Part shown: positions 35,160-46,425 of the stretch, piece after piece
How the letters are laid out: each line of letters opens with the position of its first letter
Position numbering within the stretch: the first letter of the stretch is position 1
The notes under the pieces: generated by a model
Database searches by the model: none
Told to the model about the DNA's origin: nothing
The model's input: only the letters and a program-made list of their open reading frames with translations
Program-made: the position numbers and the translations under genes
Assembly (NCBI RefSeq): GCF_002776525.5
Contig: NW_022312115.1
Coordinates: 450,873-514,872 of the forward strand
Source: Piliocolobus tephrosceles
Taxonomy: Eukaryota > Chordata > Mammalia > Primates > Cercopithecidae
Direction: 5' to 3'
Length of the DNA stretch: 64,000 bases

Positions 35160-35243
35160 TGACGTGTGCATTTCACTCACAGAATTCCACTCACAGAATG
35201 ACGTGTGCATTCCACTCACAGAATGACGTGTGCATTCCACTCA
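35160..35243 (+). repeat. Expanded 25-bp motif in m10 (unit 14, second copy)
   Basis: Same order of full, half, full and full units as at 34340-34423, without the 2-base loss, consistent with an m7-m10 duplication. Confidence 0.85.
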
Positions 35244-36112
35244 CCTTTCTTCTCCTAGAGGATTCCAGAATCCCTTTTGGAGAGGAAGCTACCAAGAGAC
35301 ATTCGGGAGTATAGGGATGGCTATGGTGGAAAAGGAAATGTCCTCACACAAAAACTGGAAAGAAGATTTCTGTGAAACTGCATTGTGTTAGGTATATTTA
35401 TTCAACTCGCATAGTTAAACCTTTTGTTATATTACGCAGTTTGGAAACTCCATCATGCATGGATCCGCGAAGGCACATTCAGGAGCACATTCAGGTCTAC
35501 GTTGAAAGAGGAGATATCTTCAGGAAAACTTGATGGAAACTTTCTGAGAAACTACTTTGTGATGTATGCATTCCATTCAGGGAGTTATGCCTTTTTTCTA
35601 ACAAGGCAGTATTTGAACACTGTTCCTGTGAGACCGAAAAAGTGACATTTCGGAGCGCATTGAGGACTATGGCGAAAAGTGAAATATATTGAAATAACAT
35701 CGAGGAAGAAACGTTCCAAGAATCTGCTCTCTGATATGTGCATTCACTTGACAGAGTTAAGGCTTACTCTATGTTGCCCAGTTTCAAAACTCTGTCTTTG
35801 AAGAATCTGTGAAGGGATATTGAGTGACGCCCAGAGGCTTGTGGTGAGCAAGGAAACGTCTTCCGTTGTAACTTGCTGAGAAAGTCTCTCAGCAACTACT
35901 TTGCGATGTGTGTATTCGTCTCATAGAGTTAAACCAATCTTTTGATGGCGCAGCTTGAAATCATTGTTTTTTTGGAATCTCAGGAAGAATATTTGGGAAT
36001 GATCCTTAGATTATAGAGAAAGAAATAACCTCAGGAAAAATCCAGTAGGAATCTTTCTTTGAAACTGCTTTGTGTCGTCTTAATTCCTCTCACTCAGTTA
36101 AGTCCATTGTTT

Positions 36113-36127
36113 CCTTGAGCAATTTTC
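36113..36127 (+). repeat. Alu target-site duplication, left copy
   Basis: 'ccttgagcaattttc' in monomer m2, repeated exactly at 36435-36449 on the other side of the Alu. Confidence 0.93.
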
Positions 36128-36434
36128 CTTTTTTTTTTTTTTTTTTTTTTTTTTGAGACGGAGTTTTGCTGTCTCCCAGGCTGGAGTGCAGTGGCCGGAT
36201 CTCAGCTCACTGCAAGCTCCGCCTCCCGGGTTTATGTAATTCTCCTGCCTCAGCCTCCCGAGTAGCTGGGAATACAGGCGCCCACCACCTCACCTGGCTA
36301 GTTTTTTGTATTTTTTAGTAGAGACGGGGTTTCACTGTGTTAGCCGGGATGGTCTCGATCTCCTGACTTTGTGATCCACCCGTCTCGGCCTCCCAAAGTG
36401 CCGGGATTACAGGCTTGAGCCACCGCGCCCGGCA
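36128..36434 (-). mobile_element. AluY-type element, antisense
   Basis: Starts with a long poly(T), then 'gagacggagttttgctgtct', and ends 'ccaccgcgcccggc', a full-length Alu on the minus strand. Variants 'caggcttgagccaccg' and 'ccacctcacctggctag' resemble AluY lineages of Old World monkeys, not the human consensus. It is flanked by a perfect 15-bp target-site duplication. It is non-autonomous, moved by L1, and likely inactive here. Confidence 0.95.
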
Positions 36435-36449
36435 CCTTGAGCAATTTTC
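36435..36449 (+). repeat. Alu target-site duplication, right copy
   Basis: 'ccttgagcaattttc', identical to 36113-36127; m2 continues directly after it. Confidence 0.93.
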
Positions 36450-38414
36450 TAAACCTGTGTATGTTTAGTGTGTGATAGGATACTCAGGAGCACTTTGAGG
36501 CTTACGGTGAAGAAGGAAATATGTTCAGACCACAACTGGAGAGAAGCTTTCTGAGGAACTGCTTTGTGACATGTGCGTTCCAATCACAGTGTTATACCTC
36601 TCTTCTCATATAGCATCAAGGAAATATTTTTGGAGGAACAGGTACCAAGTGATATTCAGGAGTATGTTGATGTCGATGGTGAAAAGGGATATAGCCTCGA
36701 CAAAACCTGGAAAGAAGCTTTATAGGTAACTACTCTATGATATGTGTAGTCATCTCATATAGATAAAGCTGTCTTTACATTATGCAGCTTGGAAATGGTC
36801 ATGGACAGATCCACGAATTGACCATCAGGAGCACAGTCAGAACGAAGGAGAAAAAGGAAATATCTTCAGATAGAAACTGGATAGAAGCTTTCTGTGAATC
36901 TGTTTCTTGCTAAGTTTACTCATCTCACATAGGTGAAACTTTCTCTACATTACGCAGCTTGGAAAAACTCTCGTGGATGGATCCGCAAAGGGATATTTGG
37001 GATCACATTCGGGTGATAGGAAATGTAGTCTGATAAAAACTGGAGAGAAGCTTTCTGAGAAACTGGTTGGTGTTGTGCACATTACACTCAGAGAGGCATA
37101 AGTTTTTTTCTCATAAGGCACGGTTTGAACACAGTTTCTGTAAAATTAAAGAGAGATATTTGGAGCACATTGAAGACTATGGTAAAAAGTGAATTGTTGT
37201 CCAATAAAAAAGAGAAGGAAGCACTGAAAGAAACTGCTCTCTGACAACTCCATTCTTTTCACATGGTTAAATCTAACTCTACATTTCCCAGTTTGAAAGT
37301 CTGTCTCTGAGGGTTCTGCGAAGGGATGGTAAGTGGCCACTGGAGGTCTGTGTCGAACAAAAAAGTCTTCCTTCTAAAATTGGAGAGAAGCTTTCTGCGC
37401 AACTCTTTTGTGAAGTTTGTATTCATCTCATAGAGGTAAATCACTCTTAGGATTGAGCAGTTTGAAATCACTGTTTCTGTGGAATCTGAGACAGGACATT
37501 GGAAACGCTCCCTAGAATATCCTGAAAATGAAATAACCTCACAGAGAAACCAGAAGAAAGCCTTTTGTGAAACTGCTCTGTGTCACGTGCAATCTTCTCA
37601 CAAATCTAAGCTTCTCTTTTCATTGAGCATCATCATAACACTGTTTTTGATTAGTCTGAGAAGGTATATTCAGGAGTGCTTTGAGACACATGGTGAGCAA
37701 GGAAACATCTTCAGACAGATATTGGAGAGAAGCTTTCTGAGTAGCTGCTTTGAGACGTGTGCATTCCACTCACAGAAATATATTTTTCTTCTCCTATGGG
37801 ATTCCGGATCCCTTTTGGAGAAAAAGCTACCAAGAGACATTCGGGAGTATAGGGATAGCTATGGTGAAAAAGTAAATATCCTCAGACAAAAACCAGAAAG
37901 AAGATTTCTGTGAAACTGCTTTGTTTTAGACATATTTATTAATCTCACACAGTTAAAACTTTTCTTATATTATGCAGTTTGGAAACTCCATCATGCACGG
38001 ATCTGCGAAGGGACATTCTGGAGCACATTCAGGTCCATGGTGAAAGAGAAGATATCTTCAGACAAAAACTAGATAGAAGCTCTCTGAGAAACTTCTTTGA
38101 TTTATGCATTTGACTCAGGGATTTATACCTCTTTTCTCTCAAGGCACTGTTTGAACACTGTTCCCGTGAAAACAAAAAAGTGATATTTTGGAGCACATTG
38201 AGGACTATGCCTAATATTGAAATATGCTGAAATAAAATCGAGGAAGAAGCATTCCAAGAATCTGCTCTCTGATATGGGCATTCACTTCAGAAAGTTAATG
38301 CTTACTCTATGTTGACCAGTTTTGAAACTCTGTCTTCGAAGAATCTGTGAGGGGTTTTTTAGTGGCGCCCAGAGGCTTGTGGTGAGCCAGGAAATGTCTT
38401 CCGATGAAACCTGC

Positions 38415-40635
38415 AGAGAAACTTTCTTAGCAACTGCCTTGCAATGTGTGTATTTGTCTCATAGAGGTAAATCATTATGTGGATTGAGCAACTTGAAATC
38501 ACTGTTTTTGTGGAATCTGAGGAAGGACATTGTGAATGATCCTTAGAATATGGGGGAAGAAATATCCTCAGGTAAAATCCAGAAGGAAGCTTTCTGTGAA
38601 ACTGCTCTGTGTCATCTTAATTCCTCTCACTCAGATAAACCGATCTTTTCATGGAGCAGTTTACTAACCCTGGGTATGTTTAGCGTGTGATGGGATTTTC
38701 GAGAGCACATTGACACGGTGAAAAAGGAAATATATTCTGACTGATACTGGGAGACGATTTCCGAGGAAATGCTTTGTGCCGTGTGCATTTCATTCACAGT
38801 GTTATACCTCTCTTCTCATACAGCCTTGGGGAAACCCTTTTGGAGAAACAGCTACCAAGTGATATTCGGCAGCATGTTGATGCCAATGGTGAAAAGGGAA
38901 ATAGGCTCAGACAAAACCTGAAAAGAAGCTTTCAAGGAAACTACTCTGTGATATGTGTAATCATCTCACATAGACAAAGCTTTCATTACATTACACAGCT
39001 TGGAAATGGTCATGGACAGATCCACGAAAGGACATTCAGGAGCAGATTCAGGACTATGGTGAAAAAGGAAATATCTTCAGATAAAAACTGGAAAGAAGCT
39101 TTCTGTGAATCTGCTTTTTGCTATGTTTATTCATCTCACATAGATGAAGCTTTTTTTACATTACGGAGCTTGGAAACGCCCTCGTGGATGGATCTGTGAA
39201 GGGATATTTGGGATGACATATGGGCCTATGGTGAAATAGGAAATATGGTCAGATAAAAACTGGAGAGAAGCTTTCTGAGAAACTGGTTGGTGTTGTGCAC
39301 ATTACACTCAGAGAGGTATAACTTTCTTCTCATAAGGCACAGTTTGAACACTGTTTCTGAAAAATTAAAGAGTGATATTCGGAGCACATTGAAGACTACG
39401 GAAAAAAGTGAAATGTCGCCCAATAAAAACAGAAACAAGAACTCAAAGAAACTGCTCTCTGACAAGTCCATTCTTTTCACATGGTTAAATCTTACTCTAC
39501 ATTTCCCAGTCTGAAAGTCTGTCTCTGAGGGTTCTACGAAGGGATAGTAAGTGGCAACCGGAGGTCTGTGTCGAACAAGGAAATGTCTTCCTTCTAAAAT
39601 TGGAGAGAAGATTTCTGCACAACTCTTTTGTGATGTTTGTATTCATGTCATAGGGTTAAGTCATTCTTTGGATGTGCAGTTTAAAATCACTGTTTCTGTG
39701 GAATCAGAGAAAGGACATTTGGAAACGCTCTTTACAATATCCTGAAAAAGAAATAACCTCTGAGAAAAACCAGAAGGAAGTTTTCTGTGAGACTGCTCTG
39801 TGTCACGTGAATTCCATTCACACAGTTAAGCTTCTCTTTTCATTGAGCAGTATCATAACACTGTTTTTGTTTAGTCTGTGAAGGGATATTCTGGGGCACT
39901 TTGAGAGTTATGGTGAGAAAGGAAACGTCTTCTGATAGAAACTGGAGAGAAGCTTTCTGAGGAGCTGATTTGTGATGTGTGCATGTGACTCACAGAAATA
40001 TACGTTTCTTTTCCTAGAGGATTCTGGAATCCCTTTTGGAGAAAGAGCTACCGAGAGACATTTGTGTGTATATGGAGGGCCATGGTAAACAAGTAAATAT
40101 TCTCAGCCAAAAACTGACAAGAAGATATCTGTGAGACTGTTTTGTGTTAGATATATTTATTCATCTCGCATAGTTAAAACTTTTCTTATATTACGCAATT
40201 TGGAAATTCCGTCATGCACAAATCCACGAAGGGACAGTTGGTAGCACTTTCAGGCCTACGGTGAAAGAGGAGGTATCTTCAGATAAAACTGGATAGAAGC
40301 TTTCTGATAAACTACTTTGTGATGTATGCATTCCACTCAGGGGGTTAGACCTCTTTTATCACAAGACAGCGTTTGAACACTGTTCCTGTGAAACCAAAAA
40401 AGTGACTTTTTGCAGTGCACTGAGAACGATGGCGAATAGTTAAATATACTGAATTAAATCGAGGAAGAAGCGTTCCAAGAATCTGCTCTCTTATATGTGC
40501 ATTCACTTCACAGAATTAATCCTTACTGCATGTTGCCCAGTTTCGAAACTCTGACTTTAAAGGATCTGTGAAGGGATATTTAGTCATGCCCAGAGGCTTG
40601 TGGTGAGCAAGGAAATGTCTTCAGGTAAAACCTGC
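38415..40635 (+). repeat. F1 HOR unit 16 (alpha-1)
   Basis: 2221 bp, complete. It shares the 'gttggtgttgtgcacattac' m6 variant with unit 15, evidence of local homogenisation between neighbours. The m10 motif is single copy near 39970. Confidence 0.9.
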
Positions 40636-40690
40636 CGAGAAACCTTCTGAGCAACTGCTTTGCAATGTGTGTATTCGTCTCATACAGGTA

Positions 40691-40702
40691 AACAATTCTT
40701 TT
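40691..40702 (+). repeat. Alu target-site duplication, left copy
   Basis: 'aacaattctttt' in m1. Its end merges with the Alu poly(T), so the exact border is uncertain by a few bases. Confidence 0.85.
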
Positions 40703-40996
40703 TTTTTTTTTTTTTTGAGATAGAGTCTCGCTCTGTCACCCAGGCTGGAGTGCAGTGGCCGGATCTAGCTCACTGCAAGCTCCGCCTCCCGGGTTTACGC
40801 CATTCTCCTGCCTCAGCCTCCTGAGTAGCTGGGACTACAGGGGCCCGCCACCTCGCCCGGCTAGTTTTTTGTATTTTTAGTAGAGATGGGGTTTCACCGT
40901 GTTAGCCAGGATGGTCTTGAACTCCTGACCTCGTGATCCACCCGTCTCAGCCTCCCAAAGTGCTGGGATTACAGGCTTGAGCCACCGCACCCGGCC
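40703..40996 (-). mobile_element. AluY-type element, antisense
   Basis: Poly(T), then 'gagatagagtctcgctctgt', ending 'gagccaccgcacccggcc'; a full-length Alu on the minus strand. It carries the same 'caggcttgagccacc' and 'ccacctcgcccggctag' variants as the copy at 36128, so it is of the same lineage. A 2-base loss is seen in 'ccggatctagctcactg'. It is flanked by a 12-bp target-site duplication in m1. Confidence 0.95.
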
Positions 40997-41008
40997 AACA
41001 ATTCTTTT
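40997..41008 (+). repeat. Alu target-site duplication, right copy
   Basis: 'aacaattctttt', matching 40691-40702, followed by 'gattgagcag' of m1. Confidence 0.87.
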
Positions 41009-43170
41009 GATTGAGCAGATTGAAATCAATGTTTTTGGGGAATCTGGGGAAGGACATTTGGGAATGGTCCTTTGATTATGGAGAAAGAAATATCCTCAGG
41101 AAATGTCCAGTAGGAAGCTTTCTGTGAACCTGCTCTGTGTCGTCTGAACTCCTCTTGCTCAGTTAAGTCTCTCTTTTCATTGAGCAGTTTTTGAACCCTG
41201 TGTATATTTAGCGTGTGATGGAATATTCGGGAGCACTTTGAGGCTTACGGTGAAAAAAGAAATATGTTCTGACCAAAACTGGAGAGAAGCTTTGCCAGGA
41301 ACTGTTTGTGACGTGTGCATTCCACTCACAGTGTTATACCTCTCTTCTCATACAGCGTCTGGGAAACCCTTTTGGAGAAACAGGTACCACCTGATATTCG
41401 GGAGCATATTTATGCTGATGGTGAAAAGGGAAATAGCCTCAGACAAAAACTGGAAAGAAGCTTTCTAGGAAACTACTCTGTGTTATGTGTAATCATCTCA
41501 CATACATAAATCTTTCTTTATATTACGCAGCTTAGAAACTGTCATAGAGTGATAAACAAAGGGACCTTCGGGAGCACAATCAGGACTATCATGAAAAAGA
41601 AAATATTTTCAGATAAAAACTGGAAAGAAGGTTTCTGTGAATCTGCTTTTTGCTATGTTTATTCATCTCACATAGATGAAGCTTTCCTTACATTATACAG
41701 CTTGGAAACTCCCTCGTGGATGGATCTGCAAAGGGATATTTGGAACCACTTTAGGGCCTATCGTGAAATAGGAAATATAGTCAGAAGGAATCTGGAGAGA
41801 AGTTTTCTGAGAAACTGATTGGTGACGTGTGCATTCCACTCAGGGTGTTACAACTTTCTTCTCATTAGGCACAGTTTGAACACTGTTCCTGTAAAACCAA
41901 AAGAGTGATATTTGGAGCACATTGTAGATTTTGCCAAAAAGTGAACTGTAGTCCATTAAAAAGTAGAAAGGAGGACTCGAAGAAACTGCTGTCTGATATG
42001 TACATTCTTTTCACAGGATTCAACATTAATCTACATTTCCCAGTTTGAAAGTCGGTCTTTGAGGGTTCTGCGAAGGAATGGTAAGTGGCAACCGGAGGCC
42101 TGCGTCAAGCAAGGAAATGTCTTCCATCGAAAATTGGAGAGAAACTTTCTGCGCAACTCTTTTGTGATGTTTGTATTCATCTCATAGAGTTAAATCATTC
42201 TTTGGATTGATCAGTTTGAAATCCCTGTTTCTGTGGAATCTGAGAAAGGACATTTGGAAACGCTCTATAGAATATCCAGAAAAAGAAATAACATCAGAGA
42301 GAAAACAGAAGGAAACTTTCTGAGAAACTGCTCTGTGTCACTTGAATTCCACTCACACAGTGAAGCTTCTCTTTTCATTGAGGAGTATCATAACACAGTT
42401 TTCATTTACTCTGAGAGGGGATACTCAGGAGCGCTTTGAGACTCATGGTAAGAAGGGAAACGTCTTCAGATAGAAACTTGAGAGAAGCTTTCTGAGGAGC
42501 TGCTTTATGACGTGTGCATTACACTCACAGAAATATACCTTCCTTCTCCTAGAGGATTACGGAATTTCTTTGGGAGAAAAAGCTACCAAGAGACGTTCAG
42601 GAGTATAGGTATGGCTCTGGTGAAAAAGGAAATATCCTGAGAGAAAAACTGGAAGGAATCTTTCTGTGAACCTGCTTTGTGTTACATATGTTTCTTCATC
42701 TCACCTGGTTAAAACTTTTCTTATATTATGCTCTTTGGAAACTCCGTCATGCATGGATCTGTGAAGGGAAATTAGGGAGTACATTCAGGCCTACGGTGAA
42801 AGAGGAGATATCTTCAGATAAAAACTGGATAGAAGCTCTCTGAGAAAGTTCTTTGTGACTTATGCATTCCACTCCAGATTTATACCTCTTTTCTCACAAG
42901 GCAGTGTTTGAACACTGTTCCTTTGAAACCAACAAGTGATATTTCGGAGCACATTGAGGACTATGGCAAATAGGGAAATATACTGAAATAAAATTGAGGA
43001 ACAAGCATTCCAAGCATCTGCTCTCTGATATGTGCATTCACTTCACAGAGTTAACGCTTACTCTGTGTTTCCCAGTCTCGAAACTGTGTCATCAAGGAAT
43101 CTGTGAAAGGATATTTAGCAATGCCCTGAGGTTTGTGGTGAGCGAGCAAACGTCTTCTGATGAAACTTGC

Positions 43171-46100
43171 AGAGAATCTTTCTGAGCAACTGTTTCGCGA
43201 TGCGTGTATTCATCTCATAGAGTTAAACCATTGTTTAAGAAAGAAAATATGTTCAGACCGAAACTGCAGAGAAGCTTTCTGAGGAACTGCTTTGTGATGT
43301 GTGCATTCCACTCACAGTGTTATACCTCTCTTCACATACAGCGTCAGGGAAACTATTTTGGAGAAAGAGATATCAAATGATATTCGGGACCATGTTGATG
43401 CTGATGGTGAAAAGGGAAATAGCCACAGACAAAAACTATGAAGAAGCTTTCAAGGAAAGCTCTGTGATATGTGTAATCATCTCACATAGATAATGCTTTC
43501 TTTACATTATGCAGTTTGGAAACTGTCATGAATGGATCCATGAAGGAGCATTCGGGACCACATTCAGGGCTATGGTGAAAAAGGAAATATCTTCAGATAA
43601 AAACTGGAAAGAAGCTTTCTGTTAATCTGCTTCTTGCTATGTTTATTCGTCTCACATATTTGAAGCTCTCTTTACCTTAGGCAACTTGGAAACTCCCTCA
43701 TGGATGGATTCGCGAAAGGATATTTGGGATCACATTCAACTCTATGTTGAAATAGGAAATGTAGTCAGATAAAAACTGCAGACAAGCTTTCTGAGAATCT
43801 GCTTGGTGATGTGAGCACTGCACTCAGGGAGATATAACTTTCTTCTCATAAGGCACAGTTTGAACACTGTTCTTGTAAAACCAAAAGAGTAATATTCGGA
43901 GCACATTGAAGACTATGGCAAAGAGTGAAATGTCGTACAATAAAAAACAGAAAGTAGCACTGGAAGAAACTGCTCTCTGACATGTCCATTGTTTTCACAG
44001 GGTAAAAGCTTCCTCTACATTTCCCAGTTTGCAAGTCGGTCTTTGAGAGTTCTGCGAAGCGATAGTAATTGGCAACGGCAGGACTGTGTCAAGCAAGGAA
44101 ATGTCTTCCATCAAAAATTGGAGAGAATCTTTCCATCCAATTCTTTTGTGATCTTTGTATTCATCTTATAGAGTTAAATCATTCTTTGGATTAAGCAGTT
44201 TGAATCACTGTTTCTGTGGAATCTCAGAAAGGACATTTGAAAACGTTCTTTGAATATACTGAAAAAGAAATACCTCAGAGAGAAACCAGAAGGAACATTC
44301 TGTGAAACTGCTCTGTGTACGTGAATTCCACTCACACAGTTAAGCTTCTCTTTTCATTGAAGAGTATCATAACAGTGTTTTCATTTTGTCTGAGAAGGGA
44401 TATTCAGGTGCGCTTTGAGTATCACGGTAAGAAAGGAAAAGTCTTCAGATACAAACCGGAGAGAAGCTTTCTGAGGAGCTGCTTTGTCACGTGTGCATTC
44501 CACTCACAGAAATATACCTTTCTTCTCCTAGAGGATTCTGGAAATTCTTTTGGAGAAAAAGCTAGCAAGAGACTTTCAGGAGTATAGGTAAGGCTCGGGT
44601 GAAAAAGGAAATATTCTAAGACAAAAACTGGAGAAACAGGTACCAAGTGATATTTAGGAGCATGTTGATGCCGATTGCAAAAAGGGAAATGGCCTCAGAA
44701 AAAAACGAGAAAGAAGCTTTCTAGGAAACTACTCTGTGATATGTGTCATTATCTCACGTAGATAAAGCTTACTTTACATTACGCAGCTTGGAAACTGTCA
44801 TGGAAAGATCGACGAAGTGAGCTTCAGGAGCACATTCAGGACTATGGTGGAAAAGGAAACATCTTCAGATAAAAACACGAAAGAAGCTTTCTGTGAATCT
44901 GCTTTTGCTATGTTTATACATCTCTCATAGATGAAGCTTTCTGTACATTACGCACCTTGGAAACTACCTTGTTCATGGACCCGAGAAAGGATATTTGGGA
45001 TCACATTCGGGCCTATGGTGAAATAGGGAATATAGTCAGATATAAAATGGAGAGAAGATTTCTGAGAAACTGCTTAGTGACGTGTGCTTTCCACTCAGGA
45101 AGTTATACCTTTCTTCTCATGAGGCACAGTTTAAACACTGTTCCTGTCAGTCCAAAAGAGTGATATTCGGAGCACATTGCATATTATGCCAAAAAGTGAA
45201 ACGTAGCCCAATAAAAAGCAGAAAGTAGGACTCAAAGAAACTGCTCTCTCACTTGTACATTTTTTCACAGGGTTAAAGCTTACTCTACATTTCCCAGTTT
45301 GAAAGTCAGTCTTTGAGGATTCTGCGAAGGGATAGTAAGTGGCTACCGGAGGCCTGTGTCAAGCAAGGAAATGCCTTCCATCGAAAATTGGAGAGAAACT
45401 CTCTGAGCAAAACTTTTGTGATGTTTGTATTTATCTCACAGTGTTAAATCATTCTTCGGGTTGAGCAGTTTGAAATCACTGTTTCTGGGGAATCTGAGAA
45501 AGGACTTTTTGGAACGATCTTTAGAATATCCTGAAAAAGAGATAACCTCAGAGAGAAACCAGAAGGAAACTTTCTGTGTATAGGCTCAATGTCACTTGAA
45601 TTCCGCTCACACAGTTAAGCTTCTCTTTCCATTGAGCAGTATCATAACACTGTTTTTTTTTAGTCTGCGAAGGGATATTCAGGAGCACGTGGAGGCTTAC
45701 GGTGAGAAAGGAAACGTCTTCAGATAGAAACTGGCGAGAAACTTTCTGAGAAGCTGCATTGTGATGTGTGCCTTCCACTCAGAGAGGTATACATTTATTT
45801 CTGAGAAGATTCTGGAATCCCTTTTGGAGAAATAGCAACCAAGAGACATTCGGTAGTAAAGGGACCACTGTGGTGAAAAAGAAAATATCCTTAGACAAAA
45901 AATGGAAAGAAGATTTCTGTGAAACTGCTTTGTGTTAGATATATTTATTCATCTAGCATAGTTAAAACTTTTCCCATATTACGCAGTTTGGAAATTCCGT
46001 CCTGCACGGATCCGCGAAGGGACATTTGGGAGCATAGTCACGCATACGGTGAAAGAGGATATACCTTCAGATTAAAACTGGATAGAAGCTTTCTGAGAAA

Positions 46101-46425
46101 CTACTTTGTTATGTATGCATTCCACTCAGTGAGTCACACCTCTTTTCTCACAATGCAGCCTTTGATCACTGTTCCTGTGAAATCGAAAAAGTGATATTTC
46201 GAGGCGCATTGATGACTATGACGAATAGTGAAATATGCTCAAATAAAATCGGGGAAGAAGCCTTCCAAGAATTTACTCTCTGATGTGTGTATTCACTTCA
46301 AAGTGTTAATGCTTACTCTATGTTACCCAATTTCGAAACTCTGTCATTGAAGGATCTGTGAAGCGATATTTAATGTCCCCCGGAGGCTTCTGGTGAGCAA
46401 GGATACATCTTCTGATGAAACCTGC
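43171..46425 (+). repeat. F1 HOR unit 18, deletion plus partial duplication
   Basis: 3255 bp. The start of m1 is joined near 43230-43240 to the end of m2 ('accattgtttaagaaagaaa'), deleting about 250 bp. After m10 the sequence jumps back into mid-m3 at about 44630 ('aaaaactggagaaacaggta'), using 'tggag' shared by m10 and m3, and then runs through m13. So the m3-m10 region is present twice. Confidence 0.88.

Larger units (their letters stand above)
32784..35876 (+). repeat. F1 HOR unit 14 with internal m7-m10 duplication
   Basis: 3093 bp. After m10, the head of m11 is joined near 34571-34576 to the tail of m6 ('gttagatatattgaagacta'), and m7-m10 are repeated before m11-m13. The extra segment is about 860 bp. 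Both m10 copies carry the same four-part motif expansion, which suggests the duplication followed the expansion. Confidence 0.88.
35877..38414 (+). repeat. F1 HOR unit 15, with an Alu in m2
   Basis: 2538 bp including the Alu at 36128-36434 and its target-site duplication; the alpha part is about 2.2 kb. Alpha-1 type, single-copy m10 motif. Monomer m6 has an unusual 'gttggtgttgtgcacattac' stretch near 37070, shared with the next unit near 39287. Confidence 0.9.
40636..43170 (+). repeat. F1 HOR unit 17, with an Alu in m1
   Basis: 2535 bp including the Alu at 40703-40996 and its duplicated site; the alpha part is about 2.23 kb. The m6 end near 41935 is a diverged form ('gccaaaaagtgaactgtagtcc'). 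Confidence 0.9.
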
